Below, piece by piece: positions 44,356 through 52,493 of a stretch of DNA of 64,000 bases. Below the pieces are notes generated by a model. It was not told the DNA's origin. It worked only from the letters and a program-made list of their open reading frames with translations, and made no database searches. The stretch comes from DASUPK01 sp963763955 (lineage in GTDB: Bacteria; Actinomycetota; Thermoleophilia; Solirubrobacterales; 70-9): contig CAVXQP010000012.1 of NCBI GenBank assembly GCA_963763955.1, forward strand, positions 6,852 to 70,851, in the 5' to 3' direction. Numbering within the stretch: the first letter of the stretch is position 1; the number at the start of each line of letters is the position of its first letter. Position numbers and translations under genes: made by a program.

Positions 44356-44795
44356 CAAGCGCCGGTGACGTACGCGAACCGGAGAAGGTCGTCTCCATCG
44401 ACGCCGAGTACCTGTCCGGCAAGCGCTTCCCATACCAGGAGGACATTTCGCTCGTCGAGGACATCGACCTGGACGCGGCGACTCCGGGCAAGGACCTGAA
44501 CTGGCTCGAGGACGTCGAGCTGCTCGAGGAGGAGGGCACGCCCGCGGTCTTCGACCGCTACTCCAACTCGTTCCTGCGCATCTACTTCCCGATCCCGAAG
44601 GGGCGCGAGGACGAGATCGCCCGCAAGGTGCTGATGGCCCACCTGACCTCCGGCAACTCATATGGCATCCGCCTCAAGGGCCCCCACGCGAAGTTCCCCC
44701 AGCCCGAGCTCGGGCCCTGGGTCCGCGACTCAAGGACCGTCGGGGAGGACTGGAAGCCCCAGGTGCTCGAGGGCTGGGAGCCCCCGGAGCACTGA
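44352..44795 (+). CDS. 147-residue acidic protein of the first amine cassette, unknown
   Basis: GTG start overlaps the stop of the FMN subunit (GTGA), so it is made together with it. The protein is acidic, without membrane span or signal; distinctive segments are SGKRFPYQEDISLVEDIDLD, FLRIYFPIPKGREDEIARK and GIRLKGPHAKFPQPELG. No Cys, so not an iron-sulfur protein. I recognise no family. Its place between the synthase subunits and two FAD oxidoreductases suggests a regulatory or fourth structural subunit. The second cassette at 55.8-60.2 kb has no counterpart. Confidence 0.75.
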   Translation: MTSAGDVREPEKVVSIDAEYLSGKRFPYQEDISLVEDIDLDAATPGKDLNWLEDVELLEEEGTPAVFDRYSNSFLRIYFPIPKGREDEIARKVLMAHLTSGNSYGIRLKGPHAKFPQPELGPWVRDSRTVGEDWKPQVLEGWEPPEH

Positions 44796-44810
44796 CCTGA
44801 CCATCGTCTG

Positions 44811-46101
44811 ATGCCGGCCCTGCCCGACTCCGCACGCCACCTGGTGATCGGCGCCGGCGTGCACGGGCTCTCCACCGCCTGGCACCTCGCCGCGGCGGGG
44901 GAGGAGGCGCTGGTGGTGGACAAATCCGAGGTCGCGGCCGGGGCGTCGGGGATCGCCTGCGGGGTGATCCGGAACAACTACTTCCAGCCGGCGATGCAGG
45001 AGCTGATGGCCGCGTGCGTCGAGATCTGGGAGTCGGATCCCGAGGGCCTCAGCTACCACGGCTCAGGCTACGTCGCCCTCGGTCCCCCAGCCCAGGAGGA
45101 GGAGTTGGCCGAGGTCTTCGAGCGCCAGCAGCAGATCGGCTACCCCTCGGAGCTCCACACCGGCGAGGACGAGGTGGCGGCCCACATGCGGGGCATGTTC
45201 GGCGACTGGCGCGCGGAGGGGCTGACGGCCTGCCTGCACGAGCGCGCCGGCGGCTTCGCCTTCAACCGCGAGTCGATGCTCGGTCTGGCCGACAAGGCTC
45301 GGGCGGCCGGCGCATCCATCCTCGAGGGCGTCGAGGTCACCGGTTTCTCCTTGGACGGCTCGGGCGCCGTGAGCGCCGTACACACGACGGCCGGTGAGAT
45401 CCAGGTGGACCAGGTGGTCGTCGCCGTCGGCCCGTGGATCGCCTCCCTCTGGGAGATGCTCGGCCAGCCCGACCAGATCGACGTTCGCCAGCCGGACGGC
45501 TCGGTGGAACGCGATTTGCCGATGTGGACGTACTGGTACCTCCAGGAGGGAGAGGTGGCGCTCCCGCCCTCGACGCTCATGACCGACGATGGGCGAGAGT
45601 CGCCGGTGCTGCACGTCGACTCGCACCGGCCCCTGTTCGACGACGACGGCAGGCTGATCACCGACGAGCCCTGGGGGATCTACGTGAAGCCGGACCGGCG
45701 AACGGTCCAGGGCGGCGCCCAGCCCCTCGACCGTCGGCCCGAGCTTCGAGGTGGACCCGTACCCGACCGGCAGCGTGGAGCCGGGATTCCCGGATCTCTG
45801 GTGCGCGGCGCTCTCCCACTGCATGGAGCGGTTCCGGGGCTGCCGCCGAGCGTACGTGCAGGAGCGGTCGGGAGGTGCAGGCGCGTTCAGCCCTGACAAC
45901 TTCCCCGTCTTCGACAGGATGCTCCCCAACGTGTACGTGGCCGCGGACTCGAACCACGGCTACAAGATGATCGCCGTCGGGCGGGAGGTCGCCCGCGAGC
46001 TCCAGGGCGAGCACTCCTCCCTCCTCCACCCCTTCCGCTTCGAGCGCTTCCAGACGGGTGACCTGCACCCCGTCTCGAGCAGCCCCTACCCGTGGAGCTG
46101 A
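44811..46101 (+). CDS. FAD-dependent amine oxidoreductase 1 (DAO/sarcosine oxidase beta-like), one frameshift
   Basis: A DAO-family protein of about 430 residues: LVIGAGVHGLSTAWHLAAAG (FAD dinucleotide fold), SGIACGVIRNNYFQPAMQEL, and near the end FSPDNFPVFDRMLPNVYVAA and SNHGYKMIAVGREVA, the usual C-terminal FAD contacts. A shift near 45720 splits it. It probably oxidises a secondary N-methyl amine. It is paired with a related gene directly downstream; both end SSSPYPW plus one residue. Confidence 0.82.
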
Positions 46102-47372
46102 GAGGCGCAAGCCACGTCGTCATCGGCGGCGGCGTCCACGGCCTCTCCGCGGCCTGGCGCCTGGCGGAACGCGGCGCCGACGTGCTGGTCCTCGAGAAGG
46201 ACCGGATCGGCGCCGGCGCGTCCGGCCTCGCCGGCGGCATCGTGCGGAACTACTACCGCTCGCCGGCGGTCACAGACCTGATCCGCCAATCGGTCGAGAT
46301 GTTCGAGGCCGACCCGGGCGGCTACGGCTTCAGGCAGGTCGGTTACCTCGCCGCCGTGCCGCGCGCCCAGGTCGAGGATCTGGTGGCGATCCGCGATCAA
46401 CACGAGAGCGCGGGGTACGAGTCGGAGCTGGTGGTGGGCGCGGAGAGCTGCCGCGAGTACCTGACCTGGACGTGGCCCGACTGGGAGGCGCCGGTGGAGG
46501 CCGTCCTCTACGAGAGCCGGGGAGGCTGGGCCGACGCGATGCAGACGGTGCGACACCTGGCCGAGCGTGCGCGCATGGCGGGAACGCGCCTCGCCGAGGG
46601 CGTCGAGCTGACCGGCTTCGAGCTCGGATCCGATGGGGCCGAGGCCGTGCTCACCTCCAGCGGCAGGATCGAGTGCGAGGCGGTGGTCGCGGCACCCGGC
46701 CCCTGGGCCGCCCGCCTCTGGGAGATGCTGGGCCAGTCCCCCGAGATCCTTCTCGCCGGCGACGAGCGGGCCAAGCCCCTGATCTCGTACTGGAAGGCGC
46801 AGGAGGGCCAGTTTGTCCTCCCGGCCATGGGCCTCGGCGGCCGAGCGGGACGTGAGGCCCCCGTCGTCCACCTCGACCAGGCCGGCGGGCTGCGCTCCGA
46901 TCGCGACGGGCGCACGCTGCTCCCCGGGGCGTGGGGCATCTACTTCCACATGGGCCGGACCGGAACCGGTGTGACCGGCGGCGGGCTTCCGGTCCTGCTC
47001 TCCGAGCCGGAGCTCGACCCGTACGGACCCGGCAATCCGGCACACGCGGCCGAGCCTGAGTTCGCAGAGTTCTTCGAGTCGGGGCTGGCGACCGCATTCG
47101 GGCGGTTCCGCGGGCGCAGCGGCGAATGGCAGGTCACGCCGGCGGGCGGCATCGTGGCCCACACCCCGGACAACTATCCGGTGTGCGATTGGGTGTTGCC
47201 GAACGCCTACGCGATCGTGGACTCGGGCCACGGCTTCAAGATGCTCGCCCTGGGGCGCCTGGCCGCGGACGATGTCCTCGACGGCGAACCGGCCCTCGAC
47301 TCCTACAGGCTCTCCCGCTTCGCTCGGGGCGAGACCCACCTCGCCTCCTCGAGCCCCTACCCGTGGACCTGA
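46092..47372 (+). CDS. FAD-dependent amine oxidoreductase 2 (DAO family)
   Basis: An intact 426-residue DAO protein: VVIGGGVHGLSAAWRLAERG, SGLAGGIVRNYYRSPAVTDL, GGIVAHTPDNYPVCDWVLP and DSGHGFKMLALGRLAADDVL. Start GTG 46092 overlaps the end of the previous gene by ten bases. Together with its upstream paralogue it may form a heterodimer or act on a second N-methyl compound. No covalent-flavin Cys can be assigned with certainty. The gene ends 23 bases before the convergent GntR gene. Confidence 0.85.
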   Translation: MELRGASHVVIGGGVHGLSAAWRLAERGADVLVLEKDRIGAGASGLAGGIVRNYYRSPAVTDLIRQSVEMFEADPGGYGFRQVGYLAAVPRAQVEDLVAIRDQHESAGYESELVVGAESCREYLTWTWPDWEAPVEAVLYESRGGWADAMQTVRHLAERARMAGTRLAEGVELTGFELGSDGAEAVLTSSGRIECEAVVAAPGPWAARLWEMLGQSPEILLAGDERAKPLISYWKAQEGQFVLPAMGLGGRAGREAPVVHLDQAGGLRSDRDGRTLLPGAWGIYFHMGRTGTGVTGGGLPVLLSEPELDPYGPGNPAHAAEPEFAEFFESGLATAFGRFRGRSGEWQVTPAGGIVAHTPDNYPVCDWVLPNAYAIVDSGHGFKMLALGRLAADDVLDGEPALDSYRLSRFARGETHLASSSPYPWT

Positions 47373-47395
47373 GTTTGGGATCCCGCGTAACCGGG

Positions 47396-48172
47396 TCAGC
47401 TGCCCGCCTTGCCGTCCTCGTCCTGTGAGACCTGGAGGCTTCGCATCACGTGCAGATCGATGGAACCTGGCGCGAATACCTGGGTGGAGTACTGCACCGC
47501 CTGACCCTCCGCCAGGTGCATGACCTCGATCAGCTCCAGCGTGGCGGTGACCCGCGTCGCATCCAGCGCCAGCCCCAGCCGGCTGTCAGGCTCCACGAGC
47601 CGCGGTCGCACATGCGTTCTCGCGAACGCGATCGGGACGTCGTTCTCGACCAGAACGTCGAGCACCATCTTGCCCGACTCGACCGCCGCGCGGAGATCGT
47701 CCGGCGGAGGCAGCGGGATGTCCGGGTGGACGATGTCGCGCATGTGGGCGGCGACTGTTCCGTCGGCGACAAGGGTCCGCTGGATCAGCGGCGCCCGCAC
47801 TCCCCTGCGGACTGCCAGCGCCTCGGCCACGTAGCCCGGCGTTCGCACCTGCTCGACGGAGACGTTGAGCGCGGTCAGCCGCTTGCCCTGCCGGCGTGCC
47901 AGCGAGGTGTAGGACTCGAGCACCTCGAGACCCTCGCTGAAGGCTGCGGGGAGTGCCACCCTCCCGACGAACGTACCGCTGCCCTGCCTTCGGTTCACTT
48001 CGCCATTGCTCTCGAGGCGCTCCAGAGCAAGCCGCAGGGTTCCCCTTGAGACGCCGAGGGAGCCGGCCAGCTCCTTTTCGGGTGGCAGACGATCCCCCGG
48101 GCGAGCGCGTCCGGGCGCCAGCCGCTGGCGGAGCGCGGTCTCGGTCACATCCACCATCGAGGGTCGAGACAC
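47396..48172 (-). CDS. GntR family regulator with UTRA-like effector domain
   Basis: A 258-residue protein with a GntR winged helix (GDRLPPEKELAGSLGVSRGT, then LRLALERLESNGEVNRRQGSG) and a HutC/UTRA-type ligand domain (residues ~90-250, with VRRGVRAPLIQRTLVADGT). It is the last gene of the run soxD-A-G-B, fhs, fchA on the minus strand and likely the local regulator of methylated-amine use. A candidate binding site is the TTGG-T-CCAA dyad at 55686-55694. Confidence 0.88.
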   Translation of the reverse strand: MSRPSMVDVTETALRQRLAPGRARPGDRLPPEKELAGSLGVSRGTLRLALERLESNGEVNRRQGSGTFVGRVALPAAFSEGLEVLESYTSLARRQGKRLTALNVSVEQVRTPGYVAEALAVRRGVRAPLIQRTLVADGTVAAHMRDIVHPDIPLPPPDDLRAAVESGKMVLDVLVENDVPIAFARTHVRPRLVEPDSRLGLALDATRVTATLELIEVMHLAEGQAVQYSTQVFAPGSIDLHVMRSLQVSQDEDGKAGS

Positions 48173-48202
48173 AGGCGCGAGCGTAGCCAGTTCGCGGGGC
48201 GC

Positions 48203-48829
48203 TCAGTCCGCCCCGGGATCCCCTGCAGGGCGGCCCGAGGGCGCAGTGCGATCGACCCCGGTGCGGGACGCACGCACGGCGAGATCCGCCGCGGCGCGCG
48301 CGCGTGCCGGGCGGGGATCCTCAGGGTCCCCGGCGAGGTTCGCCTCGACCAACCGGGCGCAACCGAGTGCCGCTGCCGCGGCGAGTTCCCCGGCCACGAC
48401 CGCGTCCGCCGTGAACGCCCAGTTCCCGGCGGCGACGACCTCAGCGGCGCGCTCGGCGACCGCAGCGGCATCCTCGGCGATCGCCAGTGGCGGATCGCTG
48501 GCTCGATCCAGCGCCCTGGCCAGGTCGCGCCCCTTGCCGGCGGTGGCCACCTGAGCGTAGGCACGCGCATCCTCATCGCCGGCGGCGAGCAAGCGCCTTC
48601 GCAGCTTGCCGGCCTGCTTCGCCAGCCCACGCATCCGGTCCGCGGCCTCTGCACCGGCGCCCCGGTCCTGCGCAGCAATCCGCTGGGCGGCCAGAGCAGC
48701 TGCGAGCTCGACCAGTCCGGCGGCGGCGGCGGCGGTGAACGCCGAGGCGACACCGGCGGCAGCCGCCTCCCGCGGCGAGGCCAGGTCTGCCAGGGCCTCA
48801 ACAACGCGTTGGCTGGCGAGCTCGGTCAT
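48203..48829 (-). CDS. fchA: Methenyl-THF cyclohydrolase-like protein (FchA/FTCD C-terminal family)
   Basis: A 208-residue, Ala-rich all-helical protein of the formiminotransferase-cyclodeaminase family, starting with LASPREAAAAGVASAFTAAA, the usual first helices (family form SxxPAPGGGS is only loosely kept). In methylotrophs FchA converts methenyl-THF to formyl-THF. It lies eight bases after formate-THF ligase, which makes this role likely. The weakened glycine motif makes the enzymatic claim less than certain. Confidence 0.75.
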   Translation of the reverse strand: MTELASQRVVEALADLASPREAAAAGVASAFTAAAAAGLVELAAALAAQRIAAQDRGAGAEAADRMRGLAKQAGKLRRRLLAAGDEDARAYAQVATAGKGRDLARALDRASDPPLAIAEDAAAVAERAAEVVAAGNWAFTADAVVAGELAAAAALGCARLVEANLAGDPEDPRPARARAAADLAVRASRTGVDRTAPSGRPAGDPGAD

Positions 48830-48837
48830 CCCTCAGA

Positions 48838-50514
48838 CTAGAACAGCCCTACCGTCCGGCCCTGGGCGTCGACGTCGACGTTGTGGGCGGCCGGCGTTTT
48901 GCCCAAGCCTGGCATCTGCTGGATCGCGCCACACAGCGGCACCAGCCAACCGGCGCCCGTGTAGGCGCGGACGTCCCGGACAGGGAGCTGGAAATCGGTC
49001 GGCGCACCGAGCAGCTCGGGGTCCGCCGATAGGGAGAGCGGGGTCTTCGCCATGCAGACCGGCAGATGGGCGAGGCCCTGGTCCGTGAACTGCTGGATCT
49101 TCCGCTCCGCCTCGAGGTAGTAGACGATCTCCGTGGCGCCGTAGATGCGCGTTCCGATGGTCTCGATCTTGGACTTGACGTCGTCGTCGTCGTCGTAGAG
49201 AAGGCTGAGATCATTGGGCCCGTCGCAAGCGGCGACCACAGCCTCAGCCAGCTCAGCCGTCCCCTTGCCGCCGTCCGCGAAGCCGGTGCTGACCGCGGCT
49301 CCCGCCGCGCCCCCTTCGTCGGCTAGGCGCCGGACCAACTCGACCTCCTCGTCGGTGTCCTCCGGCCGGCGATTGACCGCCACCACGGCGGGCAAGCCGA
49401 ATTCCTTGACGATTCCGAGATGCCGATGGAGGTTGGCGATCCCGGCCTCGATCGCCTCTCGGGCCCGCTTCTTGCTCGCCCCCTCGCCCTCATCGAGACC
49501 CCCGTGGTGCTTGAGGGCTCGCGCCGTTGCGACCAGGACCACCGCGTTGGGGCTGATCCCACCGGCGCGACAGACGATGTCGATGAATTTCTCCATTCCC
49601 ATGTCCGACCCGAACCCCGACTCGGTCACGACGTAGTCGCCCAGCTTCAGGCCAAGCAGGTCGGCGATCAGCGAAGAGTTGCCGTGGGCGATGTTCGCGA
49701 ACGGCCCGGCGTGCATCAGGCAGGGCTGTCCCTCGAGGGTCTGGATCAAGTTCGGTTTGATCGCGTCCTTCAACAACACGGTCATGGCTCCGGCTGCCCC
49801 CAAGTCGTCGGCGGTCACCGGCTCCCCCTCGTGAGAGTAGGCGGCGGTGACATTGCCCAGCCGCTTTCGGAGGTCGTGGATGTCCCGAGCCACGGCCAGG
49901 ATCGCCATCACCTCGGAGGCGGCTGTGATGTCGAATCCGCTCTCGCGGGGGTAACCGTTGGCCGGGCCGCCGAGGCCCAGTGCCACCGCGCGTAGGGCCC
50001 GATCGTTCACGTCCACGGCTCGCTTCCAGGTCACCCGCAGGGCGTCGATGTCGTGCGGGTTGCCGTGCAGGATCGAGGCATCGAGCAGGGCGGCGAGCAG
50101 GTTGTTGGCGGCGCCGATCGCGTGGATATCGCCGGTGAAGTGCAAGTTGAGATCCTCCATGGGAACCACCTGGGCGAGCCCACCGCCTGCGGCGCCTCCC
50201 TTGATCCCGAACACCGGACCGAGGGAGGGCTCCCTCAGGCAGAGGACCGGGCTCTTGCCGATGTGCCCCAAGCCCTCGGTCAAGCCCACCGAGGTCGTTG
50301 TCTTGCCCTCGCCGGCTCTTGTCGGGGTCATTCCGGCGACGCAGATCAGCTTGGCGTCGGGCTTGCTGGAGAGCCGGTCGATCGCGTCGAGCGAGACCTT
50401 CGCCTTGTAGCGCCCGTAGGGCTCGACCTCGTCGGGCTCGAGCCCGATTCGCGCGCCAATCACGTCGATCGGTTCGAGCTGCGCTTCCTGGGCGATCTCA
50501 AGACTCGTCTTCAT
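48838..50514 (-). CDS. fhs: Formate-tetrahydrofolate ligase
   Basis: A 558-residue enzyme with TPTRAGEGKTTTSVGL (ATP loop), REPSLGPVFGIKGGAAGGG, NLHFTGDIHAIGAANNLLAA and FANIAHGNSS, the standard order for Fhs/FtfL. It interconverts formyl-THF and formate with ATP. ATG 50514 follows GAGAAGGAAGAG; the longer frame to 50562 lacks support. It is 22 bases after soxB in the operon and links the THF-bound methyl group of the amine dehydrogenase to formate. Confidence 0.93.
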   Translation of the reverse strand: MKTSLEIAQEAQLEPIDVIGARIGLEPDEVEPYGRYKAKVSLDAIDRLSSKPDAKLICVAGMTPTRAGEGKTTTSVGLTEGLGHIGKSPVLCLREPSLGPVFGIKGGAAGGGLAQVVPMEDLNLHFTGDIHAIGAANNLLAALLDASILHGNPHDIDALRVTWKRAVDVNDRALRAVALGLGGPANGYPRESGFDITAASEVMAILAVARDIHDLRKRLGNVTAAYSHEGEPVTADDLGAAGAMTVLLKDAIKPNLIQTLEGQPCLMHAGPFANIAHGNSSLIADLLGLKLGDYVVTESGFGSDMGMEKFIDIVCRAGGISPNAVVLVATARALKHHGGLDEGEGASKKRAREAIEAGIANLHRHLGIVKEFGLPAVVAVNRRPEDTDEEVELVRRLADEGGAAGAAVSTGFADGGKGTAELAEAVVAACDGPNDLSLLYDDDDDVKSKIETIGTRIYGATEIVYYLEAERKIQQFTDQGLAHLPVCMAKTPLSLSADPELLGAPTDFQLPVRDVRAYTGAGWLVPLCGAIQQMPGLGKTPAAHNVDVDAQGRTVGLF

Positions 50515-50536
50515 CTCTTCCTTCTCTCCATATCGA

Positions 50537-51754
50537 TCAATGCGAGACTGCCGCCGCCCCAATCTCGGATACCAGCCGGTCCTCGTAGAAGCGCTCGAGC
50601 GCGAACGACTGGATCAGCTCCGGGACGTCGCCTGTGGCGATCAGCTCGGCCATCGTCTTGCCGACAATCGGGGCGGCTTTGAAGCCGTAGGTGCCCCAGC
50701 CGGCGCTGAGCAGAAAGCCGTCAACCTCGGTGCGGCCGAGGATCGGGCTGTAGTCGGGAGTGATGTCGCAGAGCCCCGCCCAGCTCCGCAGGATGCGCGC
50801 GCGCTCGAGTTGGGGGAAGAGCTCGAGGGTGTGGCGGGAGCACTCCTGGAGGAAGGTGAGCGTCCCCTGTTGGCGGTAGGTGGTCCAGGGCTCGATCTCG
50901 GCGCCGATCAGGAACTCTCCGCGGTCGGTCTGAGAGATGTAGACGTGCATCTGGGAGGAGACGACGACGACGTCGAGCAGCGGCTTCAGCGGCTCGGTCA
51001 CGAAGGCCTGGAGGATGTGGGTGGTGATCGGAAGCTCGATCCCGGCGAGCGCGGCGACCGTAGAGCTCCACCCGGCGGTGGCGCTGACGACCGTGCCGGC
51101 GTCGATCCTTCTGCCGTCGGCGAGGGCGACGCCGGTGGCACGCCCGTTGGAGCGCTCGATCCCGGTGACCTGTTGATACGGGTGGATCTCGGCACCCGCC
51201 GCGTCCGCGCCACTCGCCAAGCCCCAGACCACCGCGTCATGGCGGATGATCCCGCCGGGCGGGTGGTAGAGCGCACCCATCACGGGATACACCGCGTCGG
51301 GGCTGAACGACATCGCCGGCACCAGCTCCGCGATCTCCTTCGGGCCGATCACGCGGGAGTCGATCCGCGCCAGCCGATTGACCTCGGCGCGCTCGTTCAT
51401 CACGAACATGGCGCGGTCGGTGTGCGCCAGGGTCAGATGGCCCTGTTGTGAGAACAGCAGGTTGAAGCTCAATTCCGCCGAGAGCCGCTCGTAGAGCCGC
51501 ACCGAGGCGTCGTAGAAGCGGGCCCCCTCGGGGGTCTTGTAGTTCGAGCGCAGGATGGTGGTGTTGCGCCCCGCGGCGCCGGAGCCGATGTAGCCCTGCT
51601 CGAGTACGCACACATCGGTGATCCCGTGGTCGCGCGCGAGGTAGTAGGCGAGCGCCAGCCCGTGCGAGCCGCCCCCGATGATGACCACGTCGTAGCGGTC
51701 CCGGAGCTCGGGCGTACGGCGCCACATACGGCGCTTCCGGAATAGGTCACGCAT
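50537..51754 (-). CDS. soxB: Sarcosine oxidase/N-methylglutamate dehydrogenase beta subunit
   Basis: A 405-residue DAO protein with the SoxB beginning LFRKRRMWRRTPELRDRYDV, FAD loop IIGGGSHGLALAYYLARDHG and GSGAAGRNTTILRSNYKTPE. Late motifs are WAGLCDITPDYSPILG and SAGWGTYGFKAAPIVGKTMA. It carries the amine-oxidising FAD site. The ATG at 51754 overlaps the soxG stop. In the heterotetrameric enzymes of this family it contacts the alpha subunit. Confidence 0.92.
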   Translation of the reverse strand: MRDLFRKRRMWRRTPELRDRYDVVIIGGGSHGLALAYYLARDHGITDVCVLEQGYIGSGAAGRNTTILRSNYKTPEGARFYDASVRLYERLSAELSFNLLFSQQGHLTLAHTDRAMFVMNERAEVNRLARIDSRVIGPKEIAELVPAMSFSPDAVYPVMGALYHPPGGIIRHDAVVWGLASGADAAGAEIHPYQQVTGIERSNGRATGVALADGRRIDAGTVVSATAGWSSTVAALAGIELPITTHILQAFVTEPLKPLLDVVVVSSQMHVYISQTDRGEFLIGAEIEPWTTYRQQGTLTFLQECSRHTLELFPQLERARILRSWAGLCDITPDYSPILGRTEVDGFLLSAGWGTYGFKAAPIVGKTMAELIATGDVPELIQSFALERFYEDRLVSEIGAAAVSH

Positions 51755-52493
51755 GGACGCTCCCCTCGGCGATCGTCCTCGCCCCGAGTGCGGTCGTGCC
51801 GACCGCCCTTCCACCCAGGTGGTGTGCCGCGTCGACGAACACGGTCCAGACGTAGTGGGCGAATCCGGCTCCGAAGAGGTGCAGGAAGAGATCGGGCCCC
51901 TGGTGCAGCACCATCCCCGGCGTGCGGGCCACCGACACCGGGGCGAAGTCGCCCTCGGCGAAATGCCCGGGACGGAGATCGAGCGCCATCGTCCGCGCGA
52001 ACGTCTCGCGGCTCAGTGGCCCGGCAACGGCATTCGAGCCGTATGCCGCCGTCATCTCGATCACGGACGCGAACGGGGCGGCGGACGCGGCGACCTCGAG
52101 GCTCTCGCGCACCTCAGCCGTCCGCTCGGGCGGGGTCAGGGCCAGCACGCGGCCCAGCGTCATCGGGCACCACCAAACCTCTTCGTGGAGCTTCGCGTTC
52201 CCAGCCGCGACCGCGCCCCCGTCCGTGAGCTCGCCGACGATCGATGAGACAACCGCCGGGTCGGCCTGAAGCTCCAGCTTGCCCAGGAAGGAGAGGTCGG
52301 CGACCCCGATGGAATCCCTGCAGGCGACCGCCTCTGCGCTTGGATGCCCGTAGTCGGTCACCACCCTCCAGCCGGCGCGCTCTGTGAAGTTCGCGCCCTG
52401 GTCGCGGAGAGTCCATTCGATCGGGCTGCGAAGCGCCGGCCGGACCCCGTTCACCGGCTCAGCGGAATCGGGCGCCAGGAACTCGAAGCTCAT
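51747..52493 (-). CDS. soxG: Sarcosine oxidase/N-methylglutamate dehydrogenase gamma subunit
   Basis: A 248-residue protein of the SoxG type, related to the GcvT fold: RSPIEWTLRDQGANFTERAG, VWWCPMTLGRVLALTP and FLHLFGAGFAHYVWTVFVDA. It has no catalytic residues of its own and packs against the folate domain of the alpha subunit. Its ATG overlaps the soxA stop (ATGA). Confidence 0.85.
   Translation of the reverse strand: MSFEFLAPDSAEPVNGVRPALRSPIEWTLRDQGANFTERAGWRVVTDYGHPSAEAVACRDSIGVADLSFLGKLELQADPAVVSSIVGELTDGGAVAAGNAKLHEEVWWCPMTLGRVLALTPPERTAEVRESLEVAASAAPFASVIEMTAAYGSNAVAGPLSRETFARTMALDLRPGHFAEGDFAPVSVARTPGMVLHQGPDLFLHLFGAGFAHYVWTVFVDAAHHLGGRAVGTTALGARTIAEGSVHA

Noticed and set aside
43006..44661. 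551-codon minus-strand frame
   Set aside because: Antisense of the FMN subunit gene.
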